A stretch of DNA of 64,000 nucleotides from Siphonodentalium dalli (GCA_032622095.1 CP136064.1:110968004-111032003); one strand, 5' to 3'; shown: positions 37,801 to 43,692, counted from the first letter of the stretch. Notes: generated by a model from the letters alone, not told the origin. Made by a program: numbers and translations.

Positions 37801-40800
37801 TTACTGAATAAAATCCGAATGCAAATGCCGACTTTCCCCATTACAACACTTGTTCAGGTATGTTGTCGTGGGTGCACTACGCTATGCGATCGGGTGTGGA
37901 CAATAAAAACTTAATGGCTGACACATGTACACACCTAGGTGTGTGCATGTTACAGAACACTACTGGAGTCGCTAGATCTCATCTAAACAACATGCTTTCA
38001 CAAAATACTTTGTGTTTTCTGTTTTAATACTGTCACACATGTCTCCTATGATTTAGATGTGTTGGTCGACGCTTGAAGTTATCAGACTACAGTTTATCAA
38101 TATCAGAAAAATAATGACTGTTGTCGTACTAAGATTCGTTAGTGTCATTAATTTCAGACAGGGATTGACATCTGACAGGAGTCAGATTTCTGTTGAGTAC
38201 ATGATTCGATTCTCGTACAGTGCTTCAACTTCACTGTCAAAATTTATAACTGCTAGCATTTAATGATTGCAAGCATGACACTAAAATTAATCGTGATGAC
38301 AGTTTCACTATTGTCTCAATTCCAGATTTTAGTTATTCTGAATTGTATCCAAAAATTAACCCATCCTTTCAAAATTGCTGGGTTGTATCTCGACTAAATG
38401 GTGTCTCCTTCCGGAATACAAACATAATTGCTTTTCTTCCTGTGTAGGTTTACCGAAAAGAAGCGGGGGGGGGGGGGGGGGGGGGGGGGGGCTGGGGCTG
38501 GGGCTGGATTACTACGATTCTGGATATGGCTCTAATTGGGACACAAAATTACAAATCATGTGTGCTCCGGTTTGCATTCTCTAGAGTAAGGCAAGAAGCT
38601 TATCGTCACTCTGACGGTGTTTTACTCATGGTTTCACTATCTACAAATATATTTGAAGATACTTTGGTTTGAACAACCTTTCCCCTTCTTGATTCAATTA
38701 TGTGAATGATTCCAGCCTGACAGGTATTTAGAGTCGTGGTGACTTGACCCCTCCAGGTAACTGGCCCACTGGCAATAACTGGCGACCGTGGCCTGGATGA
38801 CGTTCCCCAATGAATAAAGATATAATAGCAGTGGTATTCCAAGACGAGGAAGGTGGGGGGGGGAGACATTATTTATGGCAAGTAACCATATCAAATGTGC
38901 GCTTGGTACAAGAACAGGCTGTACATCCAATACAGCATGCATTGTTCATAAAGGGCATGGTAGGTGTTTTGAAGGTATTCATGGACTAGCTGGAGTCTCA
39001 ATGAATTTTAAAATATATACGTGTCCCGACCTTTCATACCGTTGATATGGCGAATATACTTCACACACGAATGAAGCATATTTACATGGAAAGCATTTAT
39101 ATTGCCAATAGCCTTTCCGACAAGAGGCCATCAGCATGGCTCTTCATACTTCTATTGCCCATATCAATTTGATTATCTGGCACATAGACAATAAAACAGG
39201 CAAAGACGTTTGCGCTGTCCAGCTAAGCTTTCGAGGAAGCTCATTGACCAGCATTACCGACCTTTCCTAAGACGCAGGCAGGGGACCACCCCGTACGAGT
39301 GGCATCCCATCCCCATGGCACAGATGCCCGATCATAAGGGCCTGAAGCCATGCTGCCAACTGCGCATTTCGGTCTATGCTGGGTTTGTCCTCTCTTCCTT
39401 AAACATGCCATAAGCGGGACCACTTAGGTCGGGGGAGTTCCTCTCTATCTTGGCTCTTCAAATTAAAATAAAACATTAAAAAGGGATGTGTATCCTTTAC
39501 TAGGAGGATGATAATTTCATTCGTTTCCTTCCTAGGGGAGCCATTTTTAGAGCGGGTCTTCCCCTAGTTTGCTGCATGCTTCACACTACCGACCTATCAC
39601 ACACCTAGGTCGTTCTACTGCATGTTTGGGGAGGCAGAGGCTCAGACCTGAATATTCCGTATGGTGACCGTGAAAATTTACCTGTGTTCATCATCTGACT
39701 ACATTGTACATCATTTGAACTGATTTCGGTTGTAGAAGGCGCACCTTCATTTCTTAGAATCGGATCGCGGTGGGTATTCCGCTGGGAACGCGGACTGCTC
39801 TCAGGTGCCTAGTGGTCGTAATGGCCTAATAATAGTAGTGTGTGTGGATTTAGGCTGAACATAATACTTGTGATTGCACATTTTGCTGTCTGTCTCCATT
39901 CCAAAGGATGGTGCTCGTTGGGAAATTTCTCCAAAATTAATACTCGTACCGACATTGTTTTGGCACCTGAGAGTAGCGGTTTGCTTTCTCATTGGATGCT
40001 CTGGTCACCTGCGGTGTTCGGCCATGTTCTCTGAGGGGCTATATATATATCTTTAATGATACATTGGATTGTGCCAGGGATCTCTGCTCTGGCTCCGACC
40101 ATTGGATTGTTGGGCGCAGCTTTAGTAGGGTCTTCTGACATGATCTCGTGATGACTTATATATCACCATGATATATCTATGATATCATTTTATATATCTA
40201 TATATGCGAAAGATTTGTGTCACCGGGTTTCTGCAATGCTATCTTGTGATACCTCAGAGACATGAGACATGTTCTCTGTGGGGTTGTATATCTATATTTA
40301 GTGATACGTTGGATCATGACAGGGAGCTGTGATCTGGCTCCGACCATTAGATTGATGGGCGCAGCTTTGGAAGGGCCTTCTGACATGGTCTCATGTGGAA
40401 AACTTAATATATATATCCCCCGGATATATATATTATATCATTTTATATATATATATACGCAATGTGTATGTTGTGATACATAGGTACCTCAGGGACATGT
40501 GAACGTGTGATAACTGTTCTAAGGGCAGGACCAGTTTACGCTCCTCCGGTTACGTCTTGACGGTTCAACCAATTCGTGGGGATACGTCTGGTGGAGCTGC
40601 CGGGGTACTTGGGACCTCCAGGCCATTTGGCCCCCACCAGACGCTAGCGGTTCTGGGCGCTAAAGCTGTCAAAAATTGCGTGCGTACGTATCGACACCGG
40701 CTGGATGGCCTTAGGCAGCTTAAGCGTAGGGCAGGGGCCGTACCCATGAGGTAAAGCGCCGAGTCCCCCATGTCACGATCGCATAAACGAAAAATGACGA

Positions 40801-43692
40801 CACGGCCTTGCCTGCCACTCCTCCGTGAAGGGATCGGAGAAAAATGACCTCTCCCCACCCTCCAGCTTGGCCAGGATACTAGCTTGGGCATCACCACCTG
40901 CAGCATGCGATGGTGGGGGCTCCCTCTGATCCGATGGCTTGACTCGCTTATAGTTGTATAACCCATTTGGGCTCATGGGCTCTCCATTTGATACCTGTGC
41001 CATAGATTGGGCATCAGGTTGTCTGCCATTTGCATTGGTGAACAGCAGTTAGTTAAACTCTTAATGTTGGTTGTCTTGCCATCTTTGGAGTGGGCCTCCT
41101 CCAGTGCAGGTCGTTATGTCGCTAAGGCGGAGAGGGAGTTAGTCTCCTCGAATCTCAAATCGGCTGGATTCTTAGAACTGACGGATGAGGAACAGAGAAT
41201 TGCTCGGTTCGCTCGCAATTCTGAATTGAATGGCACCACCTGGGATGTTGCTTCCAAAAACAAGGGGGGGAGGTACATGTTTGGGCAATATAGCACTCTA
41301 ATTATATGAGTTATTTCACGTACCTAATCATAACAGATTCATTAAAGAGTTCATATTTAGGTACAATCTGTTTTAGAAGAGTGCATTCCCTCCAAATTTG
41401 GCTATTAACTTTATTGCTCGTGCCTCCTCCTGGGCTTGCATTCTAATCCATATAGTTCAGTGTGAACGGCTTCCTTTAGCGGAAATATGATATTTTTAAA
41501 AATATAATATATATTTCCTTAAAGAAAGCCTGAACACTGAACTATCATAGGGCCCTCCCATGGCGGTGCCATTCCCAACCCCGCAACTCGCCAATCTCCT
41601 GATTGAGTTGAAAATAAACTGGCGAATTCATTCGGTTATATTGGGACTGCGCATGCGTGACTAATCCGAGCAGGCCACTGGAGACCGCGAGGTATCGTAG
41701 GCGACCACAAAAAAGTTAACCCCTTTTCTACTATGGTTTTACAAGCGCAGGACATCTATCCATATAGTTCAGTATTCAGGCTTTCTTTAAGGAAATATAT
41801 ATTATATTTTTAAAAATATCATATTTGTCCAGCTAAATTAAAATTTAAATAGACATGGCCTGTTTGGAGCGTCATATAATATGTCAGCAATTGGGGACTG
41901 GGGAGATAAAAAAAATACCTATGGTGAAGCATTTCTACTCATTTTGGTGATATCCTACTGATAGCGGAGGGTTCTGTTCATTGCCATGTCTAGAGTTTTG
42001 ATGTACCCTACTTTCAGTTTCTCTACCTGCTGTCAGCAGGACAAACAATTGTTTCCTGTCTTCTTACTGATTTATTTATGTTGTGTCATCTATATAGAGG
42101 ATCTCTATTGAGTCGTAATTCTATGCAACATTTATTAACCAATGCTCGGCTTGAATCAAATTTAGTGCACTCGGTTAATAAATTTTTTATAGAGTTGCGA
42201 CAAATTTCGGATCCTTTTCATCACATAATCACAGTTTAGCGGGGAAAAACAATCTCGAAACGCTGGGGTTCAAAAAAATTAATATTGATTTCCTTATCAC
42301 AACCAAAGAGGAAGTAAAGACACCTTCATGAACAAATATAGTTCCATTTTAAATGTGACTTTTTATGTTGACAAAATTGTTCAACCACCCTTATCACCCA
42401 TGTTTATCTCACAGTCAAAACTAAATAACCCAACACAAATTGAATATCATAATTATATTCTAATTAACATAATAAAAACACTAATCAATATCATTGCGCT
42501 AAGCTCTTACGTCACTGTGGGTGCTGATAATACACGTGTGTCTTACTAAAAAATATGAGTCAGGGTTTAGGGGCTAATTATGTGATAAAAAATAGAATGG
42601 GAGTCCACAGAGATGTCAATAATTTCTTCTAAGTATCATACCAGTTTGGTGTTCTCTGGTATATATATTAATCCCATCTTGTCAGTTTAATTGCAGCATT
42701 CAAATTTGAAGTGGGAGTATTCTAAGCCAAACAGGTACTTGAAAACAAAAGAAATGAAAAACTTACAAAGTTCAGGGACTATAAATTCCCTATTTCTCTT
42801 CTAGACTGGTTCTTGATCGTGAATGTCATATACTGGGCCTCGGTGGCTCAGTCGGTAAGGGGCTCTGCTCCAGACCGACTCGCTCTCCAGTTCCTGGCAA
42901 TATGGGTTCATTCCAGGTGGAGTGGCCGGTGGTTTCGCCGGGCACAATGGGTCATTCTTCCAGCCTATGAAATCACTGCTAGATTTACCTTAGTGAATGG
43001 ACTTTCCCTCCACCAATAATACTGGCAATGTCGTGATATAGCCCTGGCTGCTGAAAGCGCGTTAAACCCCAAATAAATAGAGGATCTCTAATGAGTCGCA
43101 ATTCTCTACAAATTCTATAGATCCATATATTATCACATAATCACATTTTAGCAAGAAAAAAAAAACGATCTTGAAAGGGCTGGGGTTAAAACAGATTAAT
43201 ATTGATTTCCTTATCACAACCAAGTAGGAAGTAATAACACCTTCAAGACAAAATATAGTTCCATTTTGAATGTTTCTTTTCGTGTTGACAAAATTGTTCA
43301 ACCACCTTTATCACACATGTTTATCTCACATTCAACACTAAATAACCCAACACAAATTGAGTATCATAAGTATAATCTAATTAACATAATAATAAAGTTC
43401 TGGCATTGACATCGACATATTGCGCTAAGTTCTTACGTCACTGCGCTGCCGATAATACATGTGCGTCTTACTAAAAATATGAGGCCATGTTTAGGGGCTA
43501 ATTATTTGATAAATAATAATAATAATAATAATGAATGCCATATAAAAATCATCCTCACATGATATGCTATCTTTAATTTTGCAGAAAGAGGAAGATAAGG
43601 ATAAGGAAGAGAAACTGCCATCCGTTAAGGAGAAAGAGTTCCCCATGTCGGATAAAGACCCTAACACGTCGAGTGGTTGTGTGGTTTCTTAA
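10674..43692 (+). CDS. BROX: BROX-family BRO1 domain protein, ten exons, 5' partial
   Basis: Joined exons: 10674-10868, 15041-15136, 19795-19867, 21955-22060, 25088-25177, 26600-26685, 30402-30483, 34082-34232, 36511-36679 and 43585-43692. All introns are GT-AG and all phases agree, giving 384 residues plus TAA. The protein aligns almost without gaps to my recollection of vertebrate BROX (about 411 aa). Landmarks are [85 protein letters not shown] and FFRKLG. The chain ends in CVVS, a CaaX box, which predicts farnesylation as in BROX. From the family: a BRO1 boomerang domain that binds CHMP4 subunits of ESCRT-III, membrane-associated through the lipid, and linked in vertebrates to nuclear-envelope repair. 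About 35 N-terminal residues (the usual WFHRNPLKAT segment) were not found in this window. The acidic/lysine tail in exon 10 is the least conserved part. No frameshift or stop interrupts the joined frame. Confidence 0.93.
10994..12358 (+). mobile_element. Helentron-like element with minisatellite, copy 3 (intron 1)
   Basis: Starts TTAGCTCAACTTTACAAAG, with a CCATCGTCCCCCCGTCC stretch and diverged units (ATGGGAGCC, CAGCAGCCA, TTACTCTTTGCATGA). Ends with AAGTTGAGCT and AGTATCATTGACACT, where the terminal hairpin has one mismatch. Older than the copies at 355 and 2395. Confidence 0.7.
12769..12960. mobile_element. TTAA-type MITE (CCCTTTGATGA end) with one core hairpin
   Basis: Left end TTAACCCTTTGATGAACTTC. 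Core hairpin at 12805-12892 (CATTGCATTCTCTTATATAC to GAGAATGCATTGGCC). The right end is decayed to GCTCCAGTCATGATATGAC. Same family as 34261-34512 and 45928-46191. Confidence 0.65.
13361..15009. mobile_element. hAT-like fold-back element, host of a nested hAT insertion
   Basis: Ends CAAGCCTGCAAATAGTGTG and its imperfect complement finishing TTGCAGGCTTG. Flanked by a perfect 8-bp duplication ATAATTGC (13353-13360 and 15010-15017). Interior words AGAATGAGGT, GGTGATGCTAG and TAGCATCATTAAATTCAC fold back as in 46762-47014. It is split by the element at 13704-14912. Its right end lies 31 bp upstream of BROX exon 2. Confidence 0.85.
13704..14912. mobile_element. hAT-type non-autonomous transposon, 1209 bp
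   Basis: Begins TAGTGTTG and ends CAACACTA. Flanked by a perfect 8-bp duplication GATGCTAG (13696-13703 and 14913-14920), which restores the uninterrupted fold-back element when collapsed. Subterminal GGTTTCGGTTTT and ACCGACCGAAACCGACC on the left are echoed by AAACCAAAACCGA on the right. No transposase frame. Duplication size and end sequence both indicate hAT. Confidence 0.9.
15041..15136 (+). CDS. BROX: BROX exon 2
   Basis: Only 96 bp, and found by looking for the segment missing between FKWTSTLLG and DEAKEVH. AG plus A gives Arg, then [23 protein letters not shown] and GAKIAAKQ follow, and GA is left over. Vertebrate BROX has FELISMGFNVALWYTKYA at this place. Acceptor TCAATTCCAG, donor GTAAGA. 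Phases fit both neighbours exactly. The exon lies between a hAT-like element ending at 15009 and a TTAA-type MITE starting at 15167. Confidence 0.9.
15167..15419. mobile_element. TTAA-type (piggyBac-like) MITE, CCCTTTGAGTGCC family, copy 1
   Basis: TTAACCCTTTGAGTGCCAG at the left and CTGGCACTCAAAGGGTTAA at the right. TTAA on both sides and C/G-run termini fit piggyBac-type mobility. Carries one core hairpin (about 15218-15285). Starts 31 bp after BROX exon 2 ends. Confidence 0.85.
15416..15605. mobile_element. TTAA-type MITE, CCCTTTCTTTAC family, adjoining fragment
   Basis: Shares the TTAA of the preceding MITE and continues ACCCTTTTACACTTTCTTTAC, then ATTCAGATAATTATC, CATCCCTCCAAATGAATAAT and CCAATGTATACTTTTA, all words of the 35249-35506 and 59419-59686 family. 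Right end lost. Confidence 0.6.
16136..16368. mobile_element. TTAA-type MITE, CCCTTTGAGTGCC family, copy 2
   Basis: TTAACCCTTTGAGTGCCAGG to CTGGCACTCAAAGGGTTAA, with one core hairpin at about 16176-16244 (loop CGACC-ATA-GGTCG). Nearly identical to the copy at 15167, 0.7 kb upstream. Confidence 0.85.
16640..17639. mobile_element. 1000-bp insertion of unknown class
   Basis: Absent from the related copy at 49139-49495. Flanked by GTAACTA at 16633-16639 and 17640-17646, a 7-bp direct duplication. The right half (17080-17639) is richer in GC and CpG (ACGTCATTCGTCG, GCGCGAGCGCACG). No clear terminal inverted repeat and no convincing frame. A minus-strand frame at 17150-17518 is unassigned. Confidence 0.65.
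17689..18157 (+). mobile_element. Solo LTR, 469 bp
   Basis: Begins TGTGACATAACTAC and ends TACGCCACA, giving TG...CA with short inverted TGTG/CACA ends. Flanked by a 4-bp duplication AGTG (17685-17688 and 18158-18161). Removing it restores collinearity with the copy at 49139-49495. A TATA-like AGTATATAAGGA (about 17950) and CATTAAAG (about 18107) sit where an LTR promoter and poly-A signal would. Orientation is inferred from these. Class (Gypsy-like) is inferred from the 4-bp duplication only. Confidence 0.75.
18257..18430. repeat. AAGGCCAAAAAAA-type repeat fragment
   Basis: AAGGCCAAAAAAAAAAACATC, TGTTTCCGGTTACCCGACCG and CCGACCTGGAC; related to a reverse-strand fragment at about 32925-32985. 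Possibly the tail of a retroelement; not classified. Confidence 0.45.
18431..19794. other. Intron 2 remainder
   Basis: 18880-19090 is rich in GGTGTG words (GTGGTACC, GGTGTGTC). 19410-19515 has poly-A-rich segments with CCTACCTACCTACC. No gene signal until exon 3. Confidence 0.4.
19795..19867 (+). CDS. BROX: BROX exon 3
   Basis: The GA left by exon 2 plus T gives Asp, then [20 protein letters not shown] and TYVK. It ends on a codon boundary before donor GTACTT at 19868. The last 32 bases of the exon and the first 22 of the intron are repeated in tandem (19836-19889 and 19892-19945), so a second identical donor lies at 19924. Reading through to it adds VLYSSVY and a TGA at 19889-19891. Confidence 0.92.
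19836..19945 (+). repeat. Tandem duplication of the exon 3 end and splice donor
   Basis: Two copies of 54 bp (19836-19889 and 19892-19945, period 56) run from GAACTGCTGCTGG to CAGTTTATT. Each contains the exon end TATGTCAAG and the donor GTACTT. The copies are identical as read. Confidence 0.95.
20017..20202. mobile_element. TTAA-type MITE, CCCTTTCTTTAC family, 3' truncated
   Basis: TTAACCCTTTCTCTACTGAA, then ATTTGGAGGGATGATAAGG, an internal GATAATAAGTTCAACAA and its complement AACTTATTATCTGAA. It breaks off exactly where the duplicated block at 20203 begins. Confidence 0.7.
20203..20503 (+). repeat. 301-bp block duplicated at 9874-10174 (copy B)
   Basis: Gapless partner of 9874-10174, including the small hairpin and the shortened pogo-like MITE. 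It interrupts a TTAA-type MITE, so this copy is probably the inserted one. Confidence 0.85.
20320..20501. mobile_element. Pogo-like fold-back MITE, copy 2 (left arm shortened)
   Basis: Same left-arm deletion as copy 1. Right arm differs at a few sites (GATTAATTAGAGCATTACTG). Confidence 0.8.
20668..21118. mobile_element. Long palindromic element with two core hairpins
   Basis: Ends TATGTGACCCGCCATATCAA and TTGATATGGCGGGTCACATA, with a further CAGTCGGAAGTCGG / CCGACTTCCGACTG pair. Core hairpins at about 20723-20791 and 20996-21068 face each other. It has no TTAACCCTTT end, so the hairpin module here sits in a different carrier. Probably a non-autonomous DNA transposon; class unknown. Confidence 0.75.
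21396..21535 (+). repeat. Two-copy tandem repeat, ~66 bp
   Basis: TGGTAGGTTGTATGTAATAT, then TGTGGTTG, ATTCAGTCCTGAGTTAAGAT and ATTTGACA, occurs twice in succession in intron 3. Confidence 0.85.
21548..21780. mobile_element. TTAA-type MITE, CCCTTTCTTTAC family, decayed copy
   Basis: TCACCCTTTCTTTACTAAAT, CACGAGTAGTTAC, GATAATAAGTTCAACAA and CCAATGTATACTTTTAT match the family; terminal TTAA motifs are mutated. Confidence 0.6.
21955..22060 (+). CDS. BROX: BROX exon 4
   Basis: Acceptor TTTTCAG, donor GTAAGA. It encodes [20 protein letters not shown] then [15 protein letters not shown], and leaves G. It corresponds to the BROX segment before the conserved VTIARAIELKH. Phase is 0 in and 1 out. 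A fold-back MITE begins 51 bp downstream. Confidence 0.93.
22111..22315. mobile_element. Pogo-like fold-back MITE, copy 3 (intron 4)
   Basis: CAGTAATGCCCGAAGTATAT to ATTTAGGATATTACTG, flanked by TA on both sides. Arms are more diverged than in other copies. Starts 51 bp after exon 4. Confidence 0.8.
22316..23642. other. Intron 4, no feature supported
   Basis: AT-rich intron sequence; open frames look random. No repeat of the families listed here. Confidence 0.4.
23644..24190 (+). mobile_element. Helentron-like element, copy 4, lacking the satellite
   Basis: Starts TTAGCTCAACTTGACAAAC and ends TAAGTTGAGCTGCAGTGTC plus ATTGACACTTTCAT, so both ends of the family are present. The middle has at most one satellite unit, followed by unrelated sequence from about 23770. 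Confidence 0.65.
24191..25087. other. Intron 4 end, no feature supported
   Basis: AT-rich; short open frames at 24432-25010 have no splice context or family resemblance. Confidence 0.4.
25088..25177 (+). CDS. BROX: BROX exon 5
   Basis: G plus TT gives Val, then [20 protein letters not shown] and ETSQLYQKA, leaving G. Very close to vertebrate ARAIELKH and IAALAYETANFYQKAD. Acceptor TTCACAG. The donor GTAGG is followed at once by the left end of a TTAA-type MITE, so the element starts about 5 bp into the intron. Confidence 0.94.
25183..25397. mobile_element. TTAA-type MITE, CCCTTTCTTTAC family, abutting exon 5 donor
   Basis: TTATCCCTTTCTATACTAAA to TTTAGTATAGAAAGGGTTAA. Internal hairpin GATAATAAGTT / AACTTATTATC. 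The left end begins five bases after the exon 5 donor GT. Confidence 0.85.
25855..26100. mobile_element. TTAA-type MITE with two core hairpins (intron 5)
   Basis: TTAATCCTTCCTTGACCGG at the left and TTATGAAAGTATTAA at the right. Hairpins at about 25905-25975 and 25998-26070. Decayed member of the CCCTTTCATGA family. Confidence 0.7.
26600..26685 (+). CDS. BROX: BROX exon 6
   Basis: G plus AA gives Glu, then [20 protein letters not shown] and KANFYSAY. It ends on a codon boundary with donor GTGAGT. Matches vertebrate LSSLEP, SAKWRKYLHLK and FYTAY. Acceptor TTTTGTAG. Confidence 0.93.
26732..26818. mobile_element. TTAA-type MITE, CCCTTTCTTTAC family, left end only
   Basis: TTAACCCTTTCTATTTTAAA, then TGGATTCTCCAACTCAGTC and ATTTAGAGGGA; the rest is missing. 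Starts 47 bp after exon 6. Confidence 0.65.
26819..28876. other. Intron 6, mostly unassigned
   Basis: AT-rich, no splice-flanked coding segment and no repeat family recognised. Frames near 27952-28455 look random. Confidence 0.4.
28877..29758. mobile_element. hAT-like non-autonomous element, 882 bp
   Basis: CAGGGACCAGCC at the left and GGCTGGTCCCTG at the right, a perfect 12-bp inverted pair. Flanks AGTGGTAT and ATTGGTAT agree at 7 of 8 bases. Both ends carry subterminal GGGCGAAGT and CTTCGCCTTATTTTT words in opposite arms. No transposase frame. A lone right end (CTAGGCTGGTCCCTG) occurs at 35714-35728. Confidence 0.8.
30402..30483 (+). CDS. BROX: BROX exon 7
   Basis: Encodes [20 protein letters not shown] then ALQEAVK, leaving T. 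This is the most conserved stretch seen ([20 protein letters not shown] in vertebrates). Acceptor ATATTTCAG, donor GTATGT. Confidence 0.95.
30520..31470 (+). mobile_element. Third satellite-like family, ~155-160-bp units
   Basis: CCATCCGTCCATCAGGGCG, then units with ATGAAATTTGGTATGGATGT, TCACTACTATGAGGACATTC and CAATGGAGTGTTCAATC at about 30615, 31195 and 31360. Units 2 and 3 are adjacent; unit 1 is separated by about 400 bp of AT-rich sequence. Begins about 40 bp after exon 7. Confidence 0.6.
31471..34080. other. Intron 7 remainder
   Basis: AT-rich. A G run at 31497-31505; a small palindromic piece near 31735-31780 (AGCTCTTTAT / ATAAAGAGCT); a reverse-strand copy of the GGCCAAAAAAA repeat at about 32925-32985. 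A possible small inverted pair (GCCACATG at about 33065, CATGTGGC at about 33174) was not pursued. No gene signal. Confidence 0.4.
34082..34232 (+). CDS. BROX: BROX exon 8
   Basis: T plus GT gives Cys, then [20 protein letters not shown] and further to [10 protein letters not shown], leaving [18 protein letters not shown] and TLEKC.REN match BROX. Acceptor CTGGCAG, donor GTGAGT. A TTAA-type MITE starts 29 bp downstream. Confidence 0.95.
34261..34512. mobile_element. TTAA-type MITE, CCCTTTCATGA family, two core hairpins
   Basis: TTAACCCTTTCATGATGGGA at the left and TTTCATGGAAGGGTTAA at the right. Hairpins at about 34308-34380 and 34405-34476. Starts 29 bp after exon 8. Confidence 0.85.
34885..34980 (-). 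mobile_element. tRNA-like sequence (SINE head or tRNA pseudogene)
   Basis: On the minus strand: A-box TAGCTGAGGTGGTTAGG (34970-34954) and a perfect B-box GGGTTCGAACCC (34909-34898). The acceptor stem does not pair (GCCCCCA against TGACATGGCG), so it is not a functional tRNA as read. Reverse-strand orientation within intron 8. Confidence 0.6.
35109..35200. mobile_element. Pogo-like fold-back MITE, right half only
   Basis: GAATGGCAACAAGCCATATT through to GATTATTTAGGGCATTACTG followed by TA; the left arm is absent. Confidence 0.8.
35249..35506. mobile_element. TTAA-type MITE, CCCTTTCTTTAC family, complete
   Basis: TTAACCATTTCTTTACTAAA to GTGTAAAGAAAGTGTTAA. Internal hairpin GATAATAAGTTCAACAAA / TTTGTTGAAATTATTATC. 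Shared words ATCCCTCCAGATGAATA and CCAATGTATACTTTTATAAC. Confidence 0.8.
35714..35728. mobile_element. Lone end of the CAGGGACCAGCC hAT-like family
   Basis: CTAGGCTGGTCCCTG equals the right terminus at 29745-29758. No partner end nearby. Confidence 0.5.
35860..36270 (+). mobile_element. Helentron-like element, 3'-truncated copy 5
   Basis: Starts AGCTCTAATTGACAAATTTC, with CTATTGCCATGTGTTGG, then units with CTAGATGGGAGCC, CAGCAGCCA and TTTGCATCACTAGATCC. No 3' hairpin found. Confidence 0.55.
36511..36679 (+). CDS. BROX: BROX exon 9
   Basis: AT plus C gives Ile, then [20 protein letters not shown] and on to [12 protein letters not shown]-like sequence (read as [13 protein letters not shown]). 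Matches the end of the BRO1 domain ([20 protein letters not shown]). Acceptor ATATCAG, donor GTAAGT. Ends on a codon boundary. Confidence 0.94.
38465..38491. repeat. Poly-G run of ~27 and GGGGCT repeat
   Basis: About 27 consecutive G followed by three GGGGCT-type units inside the DIRS-like element; strong G-quadruplex potential. Confidence 0.9.
40024..40500 (+). repeat. Two-copy tandem repeat, period ~245 bp, within DIRS-like element
   Basis: ATGTTCTCTGAGGGGCTATA at 40024 and ATGTTCTCTGTGGGGTTGTA at 40269. Each is followed by TCTGGCTCCGACCATT, GGGCGCAGCTTT, TTCTGACATG and an AT-alternating stretch (ATATATATATAC). Could be regulatory or spacer repeats of the element. Confidence 0.8.
41446..41545. 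other. Internal complementary region of the DIRS-like element
   Basis: Two halves meet at about GGAAATATGATATT. The first complements 36804-36845, the second complements 41764-41826. In DIRS elements such a segment is thought to template joining of the two ends during circle formation. Confidence 0.75.
42094..42590 (+). repeat. Direct repeat A of a ~0.45-kb pair
   Basis: ATAGAGGATCTCTATTGAG to GGGGCTAATTATGTGATAAA. Matches 43078-43513 throughout (for example GACAAAATTGTTCAACCACC and CTCTTACGTCACTG), with about 75 extra bases near 42130-42200. Confidence 0.85.
42833..43080 (+). mobile_element. tRNA-derived SINE
   Basis: A-box-like GGTGGCTCAGTCGGTAAGG (42842-42860) and B-box-like GGGTTCATTCC (42904-42914) at tRNA spacing. 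A non-tRNA body ends GAAAGCGCGTTAAACCCC and a short A-rich tail AAATAAATAG follows. + orientation, intron 9. It directly abuts direct repeat B. Confidence 0.8.
43078..43513 (+). repeat. Direct repeat B of a ~0.45-kb pair
   Basis: ATAGAGGATCTCTAATGAG to GGGGCTAATTATTTGATAAA; partner of 42094-42590. Confidence 0.85.
43508..43532. repeat. (AAT)n microsatellite
   Basis: AATAATAATAATAATAAT at the end of direct repeat B, about 50 bp before the last exon. Confidence 0.85.
43585..43692 (+). CDS. BROX: BROX last coding exon with CaaX box
   Basis: Encodes [20 protein letters not shown] then [15 protein letters not shown] and TAA at 43690-43692. The charged low-complexity tail and the C-terminal CaaX box correspond to the Lys/Glu-rich tail and CYIS end of vertebrate BROX. 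Acceptor TTTTGCAG. Confidence 0.9.
   Translation, partial: KEEDKDKEEKLPSVKEKEFPMSDKDPNTSSGCVVS

Larger units (their letters stand above)
36804..41826 (+). mobile_element. DIRS-like retroelement remnant, ~5.0 kb, in BROX intron 9
   Basis: Left repeat 36804-36993 and right repeat 41610-41826 are inverted copies (CTATATGGATAGATGTCCTG, GTTAACTTTTTTGTGGTCGC and CCTGCTCGGATTAGTCAC on the left; their complements on the right). Just inside the right repeat, 41446-41545 joins the complement of the left extremity (CCATATAGTTCAGTGTGAAC) to the complement of the right extremity (TTTCCTTAAAGAAAGCCTGA). That is the internal complementary region characteristic of DIRS elements, placed at their 3' side. I see no target-site duplication, as expected for tyrosine-recombinase insertion. 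No intact reverse transcriptase or recombinase frame; a weak RT/RNase-H-like phrase ([16 protein letters not shown]) occurs in 41007-41309. Confidence 0.75.

Noticed and set aside
40565-40966. Minus-strand 133-codon frame as a gene
   Set aside because: GC-rich segment within a retroelement with open frames on both strands; no domain and no start context.
41007-41309. RT/RNase H fragment of a DIRS element ([16 protein letters not shown])
   Set aside because: The resemblance rests on one short phrase and no catalytic motif is visible. Mentioned only as weak support in the element entry.
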